Assembly (NCBI GenBank): GCA_020634615.1
Contig: JACKBI010000013.1
Span: 62,001 to 126,000 of the forward strand
Direction of reading: 5' to 3'
Source: Anaerolineales bacterium
GTDB taxonomy: Bacteria; Chloroflexota; Anaerolineae; JAAEKA01
Length of the DNA stretch: 64,000 nt
Shown here: positions 7,984-16,614 of the stretch, in pieces
How the letters are laid out: every line of letters begins with the position of its first letter
Position numbering within the stretch: position 1 is the first letter of the stretch
Translations under genes and position numbers: made by a program
The notes under the pieces: model-generated
The model's input: the letters and a program-made list of their open reading frames with translations, nothing else
What the model was told of the DNA's origin: nothing
Databases searched by the model: none

Positions 7984-10112
7984 CAACAGACGGACCAGTT
8001 GCTGGCGTGTCACCGCGCTCCGGTCGCCCATACGGCCTGTGGAAGCTGGCGCGAGCGGCGTGGATCGCCGTCACGCTGTTGGTTTTGGCGTTGGAGCTCG
8101 GTGGCATTTCAGCGCTTTTCGCCCTGCAACATGCACGCTTTGGGGAGAGCTTGTCAGACGCTGGTATTTCACCTGCCGTTGTGGCTGGCCTGGTGGTTGT
8201 CGCAAATTTGGTTGTTGTCCTGGCACACCTGGCTGTGGCGACCCTGATTTACCTGCGCCGGCCGCGGGACCCGGTCGCACTGTTGGTGGCGTACACGTTG
8301 GTCACCAATGGCGCGCTGCTGCCGCTGGTTTTTACTTTCGAATCGGCCGCGGTCGCGCCGGCAGTGCAACTGGGGTTGAATCTGGTGGTGTTCCTTGGCC
8401 TGGTTACCAGCGTAGCCACGCTTTACGTCTTCCCCGACGGCCGCTTCGTGCCGCGCTGGACGCCGGTTCTGCTGGCGGTCTGGACGTTGGGCGGCTTCCT
8501 GGCGATCTTCTTCCCGGCATCGCCCGTCAGTCCTGCGAGTTGGCCGCTGGCGCTTCAACTGGTGATACTGGCGGTCTGGGTGGGCACCGGCCTGTATGCT
8601 CAACTTTTCCGGTTCGGCAACGCAGCCGGCGCGGTCGAACAGCAGCAGATCAAGTGGGCCGGTCTTGGCCTGCTGGCCGCTGCTGTAACGCCGCTGGTTT
8701 ACTTTCTACCAAACGTAATATTGACAACAGTTGACGTGTCCGGTCTCCCCAACCTGTTGGTCAATCGCATCGGTCCGGCGCTGTTTGCTGTACCTGTGTT
8801 AGCTGGCGTGCTGCTCTTGCTCCTCATGCGGGTGATGTCGCTGCTGTTCCCGATCTCGTTCGGCGTCGCGATCCTGCGATACCGGCTGTGGGACATCGAT
8901 CTCGTCATCAACCGTACGCTGGTCTATGGCTCGCTGACAGGCGCTGTAGTGGCGATTTACGTGCTGATCGTCAGCGGGCTGTCGTTGCTGTTGCAGACGC
9001 AAACCACCGCGATGACAACCATCGCCGCGACCGTGCTGGTGGCGTTGTTGGCGCTCCCGTTGCGCGACCGCCTGCAACGAGCGGTGAATCGCCTGCTGTA
9101 CGGCGAACGCGACGATCCGTGGGCAGTACTCTCCCGGTTGGGAGTTATGCTGGAAACAGCCAGCCAGCCGGACGATCTGCTGCCGAATCTGGCGCGTACC
9201 GTGGCGGAATCGCTGCGCTTGCCGTATGTCGCGATCAGCGTGGTCGAGGGCGATGGGAGTCGCGTGGTTGCTGCGCACCCACCGTCACCACCGACCACGC
9301 TAATGCAGGGTGACACTCTCCCCCTCATCTACCAGGGCTCGATCATCGGCCATCTCTATGCTGAAATCCGCGCGCCGGGGGAGCCGTTCAGCTCGGCCGA
9401 TAGGCGACTCCTGGCCAGTCTTGCCCGCCAGGCAGGACCAGCAGTCCACGCAGCGCGATTGACGGTTGATCTGCAACACTCACGCCAGCAACTGGTGTTC
9501 ACACGCGAGGAAGAACGCCGGCGCCTGCGCCGCGACCTGCACGACGGTCTGGGTCCACAGCTTGCCAGCCTCAGCCTGAAAGCAGACACGGCTCGCAACC
9601 TGGTCGAAGAGGATCCTGCGACTGCTGCGCGCTTGCTGTTCGATGTTAAAACTCAGACCCAGGACGCCATTGGCGACATCCGGCGGCTGGTGCATGGCCT
9701 TTGGCCGCCAGCGCTGGACCAACTGGGACTGGCCGGCGCACTGAGCGAGCAGGCCAGCGCGCTCAGCAGCGCGAATGGCGTTCAGATCGTCCTGGCTGCG
9801 CCTGAGGCGTTGCCATCTTTGTCGGCGGCGGTGGAAGTGGCCGCGTACCGGATTGTCACCGAGGCGCTGACCAACGTCGTGCGCCATGCCGGAGCAACGC
9901 GTTGCACCGTGTGGCTTTGTCCCAGCGAAACCGAGCTCCATCTGGCCGTGGACGACGATGGCCGCGGTGTCCCGGACAGCTATCGGGCCGGCGTCGGGTT
10001 GACTTCCATGCGCGAGCGTGCCGAAGAGCTGGGCGGCGCCTTTCGCATCGAGCGTCTGCCGGAAGGTGGCACGCGCGTTGTTGCCAGCCTGCCCGTTGCC
10101 GTGGTAATCTGA
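7980..10112 (+). CDS. Membrane sensor histidine kinase, NarX/LiaS type
   Basis: A 710-residue kinase. Residues 1-370 hold about ten membrane helices with FPDGRFVPRWT and YRLWDIDLVINRTLVYG, the sensor head common in Chloroflexota and Actinobacteria kinases. A GAF-like domain spans about 385-500. The HisKA_3 dimerisation helix has RRDLHDGLGP with phospho-acceptor His521. The ATPase domain shows EALTNVVRHA (N box), DDDGRGV (G1) and GVGLTSMRERAEELGG (G2). It overlaps the preceding paralogue by 4 bases and is followed 6 bases later by its probable response regulator. The signal is unknown. Confidence 0.9.
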   Translation: MTTDGPVAGVSPRSGRPYGLWKLARAAWIAVTLLVLALELGGISALFALQHARFGESLSDAGISPAVVAGLVVVANLVVVLAHLAVATLIYLRRPRDPVALLVAYTLVTNGALLPLVFTFESAAVAPAVQLGLNLVVFLGLVTSVATLYVFPDGRFVPRWTPVLLAVWTLGGFLAIFFPASPVSPASWPLALQLVILAVWVGTGLYAQLFRFGNAAGAVEQQQIKWAGLGLLAAAVTPLVYFLPNVILTTVDVSGLPNLLVNRIGPALFAVPVLAGVLLLLLMRVMSLLFPISFGVAILRYRLWDIDLVINRTLVYGSLTGAVVAIYVLIVSGLSLLLQTQTTAMTTIAATVLVALLALPLRDRLQRAVNRLLYGERDDPWAVLSRLGVMLETASQPDDLLPNLARTVAESLRLPYVAISVVEGDGSRVVAAHPPSPPTTLMQGDTLPLIYQGSIIGHLYAEIRAPGEPFSSADRRLLASLARQAGPAVHAARLTVDLQHSRQQLVFTREEERRRLRRDLHDGLGPQLASLSLKADTARNLVEEDPATAARLLFDVKTQTQDAIGDIRRLVHGLWPPALDQLGLAGALSEQASALSSANGVQIVLAAPEALPSLSAAVEVAAYRIVTEALTNVVRHAGATRCTVWLCPSETELHLAVDDDGRGVPDSYRAGVGLTSMRERAEELGGAFRIERLPEGGTRVVASLPVAVVI

Positions 10113-10118
10113 GAGGCC

Positions 10119-10778
10119 ATGGACGCTATCCACATTCTCGTCGCCGACGACCACACGCTGTTCCGCGACGGACTGCGCGCTTTGTTTGCATCACTGCCCG
10201 ATACGGAGGTGGTCGGTGAGGCGGCCACGGGGCTGGAAGCTGTGCAACAAGCAGAAGCGCTGCAGCCCGACGTGGTGCTGATGGACATCCAGATGCCCGG
10301 CTTGAATGGCATCGAGGCGACCCGTCAGATCGTCCGCACCAGCCCGCACATCGGTGTTGTTGTCGTAACAATGTTCGAAGATGACGACTCAGTCTTCGCG
10401 TCCATGCGGGCCGGCGCGCGCGGCTATGTGTTGAAAGGTGCTGACCAGGAGGAGATGTTGCGGACCATCCGCGCGGTGGCGCGAGGCGAGGCGCTGTTCG
10501 GACCGGCGATTGCCAGCCGGCTCATGTCGTACTTTTCAGCGCCGCGACCAGCCGCGCCCGATGTTTTCCCGGAACTGACAGAGCGGGAACGGGAAGTGTT
10601 GGGCCTGATCGCTCAAGGTCACAACAACAGCGAGATCGCCCAGCGGCTGGTACTTAGCCAGAAGACGGTGCGTAACCATGTCAGCAACATCTTCAGCAAG
10701 CTACAGGTTGCCGACCGGGCGCAGGCCATCGTACGGGCCAGAGAGGCCGGCCTGGGGACAGCAAACACGGGTCGCTGA
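10119..10778 (+). CDS. NarL/FixJ-family response regulator
   Basis: A 219-residue regulator. The receiver domain (1-120) has the acidic pair Asp10/Asp11, phospho-acceptor Asp56 (LMDIQMP) and the conserved Lys in YVLKGAD. The LuxR-type helix-turn-helix is at about 152-210 (LTEREREVLGLIAQGHNNSEIAQRL). It is the cognate partner of the kinase just upstream (6-base gap). Phosphorylation is expected to promote dimerisation and DNA binding; target genes cannot be read from the window. Confidence 0.92.
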   Translation: MDAIHILVADDHTLFRDGLRALFASLPDTEVVGEAATGLEAVQQAEALQPDVVLMDIQMPGLNGIEATRQIVRTSPHIGVVVVTMFEDDDSVFASMRAGARGYVLKGADQEEMLRTIRAVARGEALFGPAIASRLMSYFSAPRPAAPDVFPELTEREREVLGLIAQGHNNSEIAQRLVLSQKTVRNHVSNIFSKLQVADRAQAIVRAREAGLGTANTGR

Positions 10779-10795
10779 AAATCGCTGCCAGCGTT

Positions 10796-11077
10796 TCAGC
10801 CGTCGTCTGCTGGAACATTCCAGATGGGTCGCGTGAGCAGTTCAAGCTCCGACAGGAAGACCATTGCTTCCTCCGCGCTGGCGCCGCACATCGCCGGTTC
10901 GGGTCGCAATTGAACGCAGACGGCTGGGCGTTCGGGGAGGCCGAACAACAGACAACGGTTATTGGGGGTCAACTGGATGCAGCGCACACCGGCCGGTTTG
11001 CCGTTGGGCATACCGGGGATGGGCGAGGAGATCGAAGGCGCGATGCAGCAGGCGCCGCAGCCAACGCGACAATCCAT
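10796..11077 (-). CDS. YkgJ-family cysteine-cluster protein
   Basis: A 93-residue protein with eight cysteines in the pattern of the YkgJ (Fe-S or zinc binding) family: CRVGCGACC at the N-terminus, then CIQL, RCLLF, VCVQLRP and MCG. The family is usually annotated as a putative Fe-S cluster or zinc-chelating protein; function unproven. The ATG at 11077 is used here. A GTG at 11086 overlaps the TGA of the upstream acetyltransferase and could be the coupled start instead (three residues longer). The longer frame extending upstream is a shadow of the GNAT gene. Confidence 0.75.
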   Translation of the reverse strand: MDCRVGCGACCIAPSISSPIPGMPNGKPAGVRCIQLTPNNRCLLFGLPERPAVCVQLRPEPAMCGASAEEAMVFLSELELLTRPIWNVPADDG

Positions 11078-11082
11078 AGTGT

Positions 11083-11538
11083 TCACACCGAGTCTTCGGC
11101 GGGTGGATCGACGATCAATCGCTTGCCAAAGCTGATGACCGGGTCCACCGCATAGCCGATGGCGCGGTAGAAGCCAAGCGCCTCCTGGTTGGTGTCCCTG
11201 ACCTGTAGGTTGATCTTGGGGCAGCCGCGCGCCAGCAGCAGTGGCTCGATGGCCTCCATCATCTGGTGTCCCAGGCCGCGTCGCTGCATCACCGGATCGA
11301 CCGCCAGGTAGTTGATCCAGCCGCGATGGCCTTCGTAGCCGCCCATCACCGTCGCGACAATTGCGCCATCGATCTCGCCGACCAGAAACAGGTCGGGATC
11401 GACGGCCAGCTTGCGCTCGATGTCGGCGTGCGGGTTGTTCCACGGCCGGGTCAGGCCGCAGCGTATCCACAGGTCGATGACCTCCGGTTCGTCGACCGGG
11501 GAGAATGGGCGAATCAGCATTGTCATTTCGTTCGACAT
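11083..11538 (-). CDS. GNAT-family acetyltransferase (YpeA-like)
   Basis: A 151-residue enzyme. It follows the YpeA pattern closely: IRPFSPVDEPEVIDLW, CGLTRPWNNP, IERKLAVDPDLFLVGE and GHRGWINYLAV. The acetyl-CoA pyrophosphate loop is MQRRGLGHQM and the final strand is CPKINLQVR. The start at 11538 is set by GGAG six bases upstream; the longer frame upstream lacks family similarity. Substrate unknown; members acetylate small molecules or protein N-termini. It overlaps the YkgJ-type gene and is probably co-transcribed with it. Confidence 0.88.
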   Translation of the reverse strand: MSNEMTMLIRPFSPVDEPEVIDLWIRCGLTRPWNNPHADIERKLAVDPDLFLVGEIDGAIVATVMGGYEGHRGWINYLAVDPVMQRRGLGHQMMEAIEPLLLARGCPKINLQVRDTNQEALGFYRAIGYAVDPVISFGKRLIVDPPAEDSV

Positions 11539-11585
11539 GGGCGACTCCGGCGAGCGTGAAGAGTTGGACAGATTCCGTCGTTGAA

Positions 11586-11613
11586 AGTATAGCCACGCGT
11601 CGCAGATGCGCAA
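11586..11613 (-). promoter_or_regulatory. Promoter for the GNAT-YkgJ pair
   Basis: On the minus strand, TTGCGC (11613-11608) and TATACT (11591-11586) are 16 bases apart. The start point would be near 11579, about 40 bases upstream of the GNAT ATG. Confidence 0.6.
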
Positions 11614-11746
11614 CATCTCCGCGCCGGCGCCGCCAAGTGCTGGAGACGCCGGGTCGTTGGCGCAGACGTGCATCCTGTGGTTAAATGCCTTCAACCCGCT
11701 GGTGCGGCATAATTGTCCAGCGTAATCTCGCCTAGAACACATCGTC

Positions 11747-13126
11747 ATGGATGGAGACATGGAAGAAACTGCAACCGAAACGCTGTTGATCGATGCCGCC
11801 CGGCGCGCGGTCGCCTATTTGGCCGGTTTGAACGACCGCCCCGTCCGGCCGGATCACGCTGCCGTGGCCGCGCTGGCACAGTTTGATGAGCCGCTGCCCG
11901 AACATTCTGTCGATCCACAAGCTGTTCTGCGCCTGTTGGACGAGCTGGGCTCGCCGGCGACTCTGGCTATGGCCGGGCCGCGATTTTATGGCTTCGTCAT
12001 TGGAGGGGCACTGCCGGCGACTCTGGCAGCCAACTGGCTGGCCGCCGCCTGGGACCAAAACACGGCCCTCTACAACGTGACCCCGGCAACGGCGGTACTG
12101 GAGGAGGTGGCACTGCGCTGGCTGCTGGATCTGCTCGGGCTGCCGGGCGAGGCAGCCGGCGCGTTTGTCACCGGCGCTACTGTAGCAAATTTCACCGCTC
12201 TGGCCGCGGCTCGCAACAGCGCGCTGCGCCATGCTGGCTGGAACGTGGAGGCTGATGGTCTGTTCGGGGCGCCGCCGATCACTGTCGTGGTTGGCGCTGA
12301 GGCACATCCCACGCTGTTCAAGTCGTTGGGTATGCTTGGGCTGGGGCGCAACCGAGTCGTACGATTGCCGGTGGATGGACAGGGGCGCGTTCGGGCCGAC
12401 GACCTGCCAAAACTTGCCGGTCCTGCCATCGTCTGCGTTCAAGCCGGCAATGTCAACACCGGCGCGTTTGACCCGTTTGAGCCGATCTGCCAATGGGCGC
12501 ACGACGAAGGGGCTTGGGTACACGTGGACGGTGCTTTCGGGCTGTGGGCCGCGGCAGTCCCGTCGCGCGTGCATCTGACGACAGGTATGGCGCAGGCCGA
12601 CTCCTGGGCAACCGACGCCCACAAGTGGCTCAACGTGCCTTATGACTGTGGCCTGGCGTTCGTGCGTGAAGAACCCGCGCTGCGTAGCGCAATGTCAATC
12701 ACCGCTGAATATCTGCCGACGGCCAGCGTGCAGCGGAATCCGTCGGATTACACGCCTGAGCTTTCGAGGCGCGCTCGCGGGGTCGAAGTATGGGCGGCGC
12801 TGCGGTCTCTGGGGCGTTCGGGCCTGGTCGAAATGATTGAGCGCTGTTGCCGTCATGCCAGCCGCTTTGCCGACGGTCTGGAAGCGGCTGGCTACGAGGT
12901 ACTCAATGACGTCGTGCTGAATCAGGTTCTGGTCAGCTTTGGCAGCCCTGAGAAGACGCAGCGGGTAATCCAGGATATTCAGGATGACGGCACGTGCTGG
13001 GCCGGTATCACCGGCTGGCAGGGCCGAACGGCAATGCGTATCAGCGTTTCGTCCTGGGCTACCACCGACGACGATGTGGAGCGCAGCCTGCAGGCCATGC
13101 TACGAGCCGCCGGTCGGAATTCATAG
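11747..13126 (+). CDS. PLP-dependent decarboxylase-family protein (group II)
   Basis: A 459-residue fold-type I PLP enzyme. The PLP lysine is in TDAHKWLNVPYDCG (near residue 291), the motif of the aromatic amino acid / glutamate / histidine decarboxylase group. The upstream HVDGAFGLW segment supplies the aspartate that pairs with the pyridine nitrogen. Other family features are GPRFYGFVIGG and QNTALYNVTPA near residues 75-110. Chloroflexota homologues are often called aspartate aminotransferase-family or pyridoxal-dependent decarboxylase; the substrate cannot be inferred. Two in-frame ATGs (11747 and 11759) are possible starts and neither has a good Shine-Dalgarno. An SDR gene follows after 21 bases. 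Confidence 0.85.
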   Translation: MDGDMEETATETLLIDAARRAVAYLAGLNDRPVRPDHAAVAALAQFDEPLPEHSVDPQAVLRLLDELGSPATLAMAGPRFYGFVIGGALPATLAANWLAAAWDQNTALYNVTPATAVLEEVALRWLLDLLGLPGEAAGAFVTGATVANFTALAAARNSALRHAGWNVEADGLFGAPPITVVVGAEAHPTLFKSLGMLGLGRNRVVRLPVDGQGRVRADDLPKLAGPAIVCVQAGNVNTGAFDPFEPICQWAHDEGAWVHVDGAFGLWAAAVPSRVHLTTGMAQADSWATDAHKWLNVPYDCGLAFVREEPALRSAMSITAEYLPTASVQRNPSDYTPELSRRARGVEVWAALRSLGRSGLVEMIERCCRHASRFADGLEAAGYEVLNDVVLNQVLVSFGSPEKTQRVIQDIQDDGTCWAGITGWQGRTAMRISVSSWATTDDDVERSLQAMLRAAGRNS

Positions 13127-13147
13127 TCAGCAAACGAAGGCTCCATC

Positions 13148-13987
13148 GTGGTTCCTCCAACCGCCGAACAACAACCGAAAGTAGCCATCATCACCGGCGC
13201 CGCCAGCGGCATCGGCAAGCACTGGGCCGGCGTGCTGGCGGCGCACGGCTGGCGACTGGCGCTGGCTGACGTCAACGAGGCAGGCTTGCGCGATGCGTTC
13301 ACAGCGGGTGAGACGCTGCGGCTGCACCGGCTGGACGTACGTTCTGCCGAAGATTGGCGGACACTGGTCGGGGATACGCTGCGGGCGTATGGGCGCGTCG
13401 ATTGCCTCTTCAACATCGCCGGCGGCGGACGGCTGGGATTTCTGGTCGATCAACCGGCCGAGAACGTCGATCTGGTTATCGATCTCAACCTCAAGGGGCC
13501 GGTCTACGGGATGCGTTTAGTGGGGCAGGTCATGGCCGCTCAGCGCGGTGGGCATATTATCAATGTTGCTTCGCTGGCGGGCCTGTCGGCGACACCGGGC
13601 AATTCTCTCTACTCGGCGGCGAAGGCCGGGCTGCGTTCGGCGTCTCTGGCAGCGGCCGTGGAGTTGCGCAAATATGGCGTCTATGTGACTGTGGTCGCGC
13701 CGGACGTGGTCAACACGCCGGCGGTGCAACAGCATTTCAAGTATCCCGAAGCTGCCGCGGTGATCCACTCTGGCAGCCGCCTGCTGGAGGTGGAAGACAT
13801 TGAACAAGCCTTCTGGCGCGCGCTGCGCGACCGGCCGCTGGAGATCAATCTGCCTCGCTGGCGCGGCTGGTTGGCCAAAGTCAACAACGTCTACCCGCCG
13901 CTGATGCTGAGGCTGTACGGGCCGCTAAGCCGACGCGGCGCGCAACGTCTCGCTCAGATGCAGGAGCGCGGCGCAGCGGTTGACTAG
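13148..13987 (+). CDS. SDR-family oxidoreductase
   Basis: A 279-residue short-chain dehydrogenase starting at GTG. The cofactor motif TGAASGIG (16-23) and Asp41 at the end of strand 2 suggest NAD preference. The catalytic residues are Ser142, Tyr155 and Lys159 (YSAAK). NIAGGG supplies the structural NAG-like motif. The C-terminal 60 residues (RWRGWLAKVNNVYPPLMLRLYGPL) are basic and amphipathic and could touch the membrane. It lies 21 bases downstream of the PLP decarboxylase-family gene and may act in the same pathway; the substrate is unknown. Confidence 0.88.
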   Translation: MVPPTAEQQPKVAIITGAASGIGKHWAGVLAAHGWRLALADVNEAGLRDAFTAGETLRLHRLDVRSAEDWRTLVGDTLRAYGRVDCLFNIAGGGRLGFLVDQPAENVDLVIDLNLKGPVYGMRLVGQVMAAQRGGHIINVASLAGLSATPGNSLYSAAKAGLRSASLAAAVELRKYGVYVTVVAPDVVNTPAVQQHFKYPEAAAVIHSGSRLLEVEDIEQAFWRALRDRPLEINLPRWRGWLAKVNNVYPPLMLRLYGPLSRRGAQRLAQMQERGAAVD

Positions 13988-14032
13988 CCTGGCGTTGTGA
14001 CCGGTGCGCCACTGTCAACCTGGCGTCTGTCC

Positions 14033-16306
14033 TCACTGTTTCACGATCAGGGGCATCCACACGGGGATGCGGTCTGACGCCGGCGTTGGCGTAAGCGTCG
14101 GCGTAGGTCGTGGCGTCGGTGTCGGTGTGGCAGTTGGCAACGGCGATACACTACTCCACTTTGCCACGTAGGTGGAGGGATTACCTCCGGCCTTATAGAA
14201 CCATCCGCCCACGAGCAGATCGCCTTGCGAGTCGACGATCAGCGCCTCAACCGCATCGTCCGTCCCCGCGCCTAGCGCATGCCACGCTGCACCGTCCCAC
14301 ATCGCGACGTGATTGGCTGGCTGCCCACCCGCCGTCGTGAACTCGCCGGCTGCGTAAAGATTGCCTTCATAGTCACGAGCCAGCGCCGAGACCTGTCCGT
14401 TGAGACCAGTCCCCAGCGTTGACCAACTGCTGCCATTCCACACGGCGATGTTATTGGCCGGCAGACGACCGGCCCGGGTGAAGTCGCCGCCAACGATCAG
14501 GTGTCCCGCGTCATTGAAGATGAGCGCGTGGACGTACCCGCCCAGTCCGCCGCCTACTTCGGTCCAGTGGGCGCCGTCCCATTTCGCCAAGTGCCGGGCC
14601 TGAGCGCCGCCCGCCTCCAGAAAGCTCCCGCCAGCGTAGAGATTGTCTGCGCCATCCACGGCCAGGGCATAAGGACCTTCCCAACCTGCAAGCCCGTCGC
14701 CCAACGCGTACCAGCGCGTGCCGTCCCACATGGCGATCTGTTCTTCTCCGCCATAGCCGCCTGCTCGGGTGAACTCACCGCCGGCATACAGGCGATTTTG
14801 GCTGTCGACTGCCAACGCGTGTACGTCGCCGTCCGTGCCAACGTTGAGATCGGACCATTCGCTGCCGTTCCACGTGGCAACGTTGAGTGCCTCTCTGCCA
14901 CCGGCCGTATCGAACCGGCCCGCCGCGTACAGGATGCCGTTGGAATCCACAGCTACGGCATCTACCCAACTGGACAGCGCATCGCTGACTCCACCACCCA
15001 CAGCGCGCCACGACATGGCTGTGCTATTCCAGCGGGCAGCCAGGGGCGACTGTGTCCATCCTGCATGACTGAAGGAACCGCCTGCGTAGATATCGCCATC
15101 CGCGTTCATCGCGAACGATCGAATCGGACCTCGACGCATGCCGTTGCCGCCGTCGAGCGCGTGCCATTGACCTGCCTGCCAAAGCGCCAACTGGCCCGTG
15201 GGTGTGCCGCCGGCGACCTCGAATCCTCCGGCCGCGATCAGCGTGCCGGGCGCACCGCTCATGAGGTCCAGAATCCGGTCATCTACACCACTGCTCAAGG
15301 CTGTCCAGTGACTGCCGTCCCATCTAGCAATGTGATTGGCAGCCACGCCGCCGGCCGTGCTGAAGTCCCCTCCGGCGTAGACACTGCCTCCCGGATCGAC
15401 GGCTACGGCATAGACGGTGTTGTTGACGCCTGAGCCCAGTGCTGCCCAGGAGCTTCCGTTCCAGCGCGCAATCCTGTTCGCCGCAGCGCCCCCGGCGGTG
15501 TTGAAGAATCCACCGGCATACACACGATCTTGAGCGTCCAAGGCGACGCTGATGATTCCCAGATCCATGCCGCTGCCCAGCGCAGTCCATTGGCTGCCGT
15601 TCCACCGGGCGATGCGATTGGCTGAGACGCCGCCTGCCTCGGTGAAAAACCCGGCCGCAACCAGTCTACCTGTGGAATCGACCGCCAGATCGCGCGTGAT
15701 ACCATTCAGACCGCTGCCTAGGGCCGACCACTGGCTGCCGTTCCACCGGGCGACTCTGTTGGCTGTGACGCCCCCGGCCATCGTGAATTTGCCTGCCGCA
15801 TACAGATTTCCGGCATTGTCCAGGGCCAGCGCCTCCACCCAGTCGTTCATGCCAGATCCGAGACCTGACCAGTGATGACCGTCCCAACGGGCGACATAGT
15901 TGACCGTTACCCCGCCGGCCTGTACGAAATAGCCACCAGCGATGAGATCACCATTGGCATCAACGACCATGTCCTGGACCCAGCCGTCGACTCCTGCGCC
16001 TAGCGGCAACCAATGGTTACCGTCCCACTTCGCGATGCGATTCGCCGCCACGCCAAACGCGTGGGTGAATGCGCCACCAACATACAGGTCACCGCTGACA
16101 TCTTCGACGACTGCCGTAACACCGTTGTCAAACCCGGGCTGGTTGAAACCAGCAGTCCAGGCGCCGCTGACAGGTGAAGCCACAGACGGCGCTTGTGGTC
16201 CCGCCTTGACAGCAGTTCCGGCGAGAGCGCCGAACGACAGCAACAGAACCAACCCCAGAATCCCTGCCCAGCTAATCCAACTCCCAAGAGAAGACGCGAT
16301 CCTCAT
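14033..16306 (-). CDS. Large secreted repeat protein (beta-propeller-like, about 40-residue repeats)
   Basis: A 757-residue secreted protein. A signal peptide (about 1-35, Arg then a leucine-rich helix) is followed by roughly 16-17 repeats of about 40 residues. Each repeat reads approximately like VAxWxGxxWxxLGxGxxxxVxALAVDxxGxLYAGGxFTxAGGVxANxIA, a pattern expected to fold into propeller blades. A Thr-Pro linker (TPTPTPRPTPTLTPTP) precedes the C-terminus, which ends in IPVWMPLIVKQ. Start at ATG 16306 is set by GGAGG seven bases upstream. It was probably built by repeat duplication. Likely cell-surface; ligand unknown. Confidence 0.8.
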   Translation of the reverse strand: MRIASSLGSWISWAGILGLVLLLSFGALAGTAVKAGPQAPSVASPVSGAWTAGFNQPGFDNGVTAVVEDVSGDLYVGGAFTHAFGVAANRIAKWDGNHWLPLGAGVDGWVQDMVVDANGDLIAGGYFVQAGGVTVNYVARWDGHHWSGLGSGMNDWVEALALDNAGNLYAAGKFTMAGGVTANRVARWNGSQWSALGSGLNGITRDLAVDSTGRLVAAGFFTEAGGVSANRIARWNGSQWTALGSGMDLGIISVALDAQDRVYAGGFFNTAGGAAANRIARWNGSSWAALGSGVNNTVYAVAVDPGGSVYAGGDFSTAGGVAANHIARWDGSHWTALSSGVDDRILDLMSGAPGTLIAAGGFEVAGGTPTGQLALWQAGQWHALDGGNGMRRGPIRSFAMNADGDIYAGGSFSHAGWTQSPLAARWNSTAMSWRAVGGGVSDALSSWVDAVAVDSNGILYAAGRFDTAGGREALNVATWNGSEWSDLNVGTDGDVHALAVDSQNRLYAGGEFTRAGGYGGEEQIAMWDGTRWYALGDGLAGWEGPYALAVDGADNLYAGGSFLEAGGAQARHLAKWDGAHWTEVGGGLGGYVHALIFNDAGHLIVGGDFTRAGRLPANNIAVWNGSSWSTLGTGLNGQVSALARDYEGNLYAAGEFTTAGGQPANHVAMWDGAAWHALGAGTDDAVEALIVDSQGDLLVGGWFYKAGGNPSTYVAKWSSVSPLPTATPTPTPRPTPTLTPTPASDRIPVWMPLIVKQ

Positions 16307-16386
16307 GGCACTACCTCCATTTCGTGAAACCATGGATCATCGTTGAGCATATGCGAATGGACGAATGCAGCCACCCCTTCTATCCT

Positions 16387-16415
16387 ATCATAGAATCCAA
16401 ACCGGGTTCTGTCAA
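16387..16415 (-). promoter_or_regulatory. Promoter for the secreted repeat protein
   Basis: On the minus strand a perfect TTGACA (16415-16410) and TATGAT (16392-16387) are exactly 17 bases apart. The leader would be about 75 bases. Confidence 0.8.
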
Positions 16416-16504
16416 TAGGAAACCAGACCAGTTCGCCTCGCATCGGGAGTCCGGGATCATGCCATTGCAGCGTAGTCGGCAGTGCGCTGTCAACGTCTTC
16501 TCAG

Positions 16505-16533
16505 TTGCACGCGGCTCCGGGCAGGGGTATACT
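16505..16533 (+). promoter_or_regulatory. Promoter for the ThDP enzyme
   Basis: TTGCAC at 16505-16510 and TATACT at 16528-16533 are 17 bases apart; expected start near 16540, 75 bases before the ATG. Confidence 0.75.
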
Positions 16534-16614
16534 TTCCTTGCTGGCCAACCTGGCTACGGCAGCGATGTCACATTGATTCACCCTTTCCCCTCATGTTCCT
16601 GGAGACACAGACCA

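Larger units (their letters stand above)
16307..16614. other. 308-base divergent promoter region
   Basis: No gene is seen. The region holds one strong promoter in each direction (16387-16415 on -, 16505-16533 on +). An in-frame extension upstream of the ThDP enzyme exists but has no family similarity and no Shine-Dalgarno. Confidence 0.7.

Noticed and set aside
10796..11596. Extended frame making the YkgJ-type protein 266 residues
   Set aside because: The N-terminal 170 residues are out-of-frame reading of the GNAT gene, rich in Arg/Pro/Gly.
16324..16614. 97-residue N-terminal extension of the ThDP enzyme
   Set aside because: No family similarity, and the promoter lies inside it.
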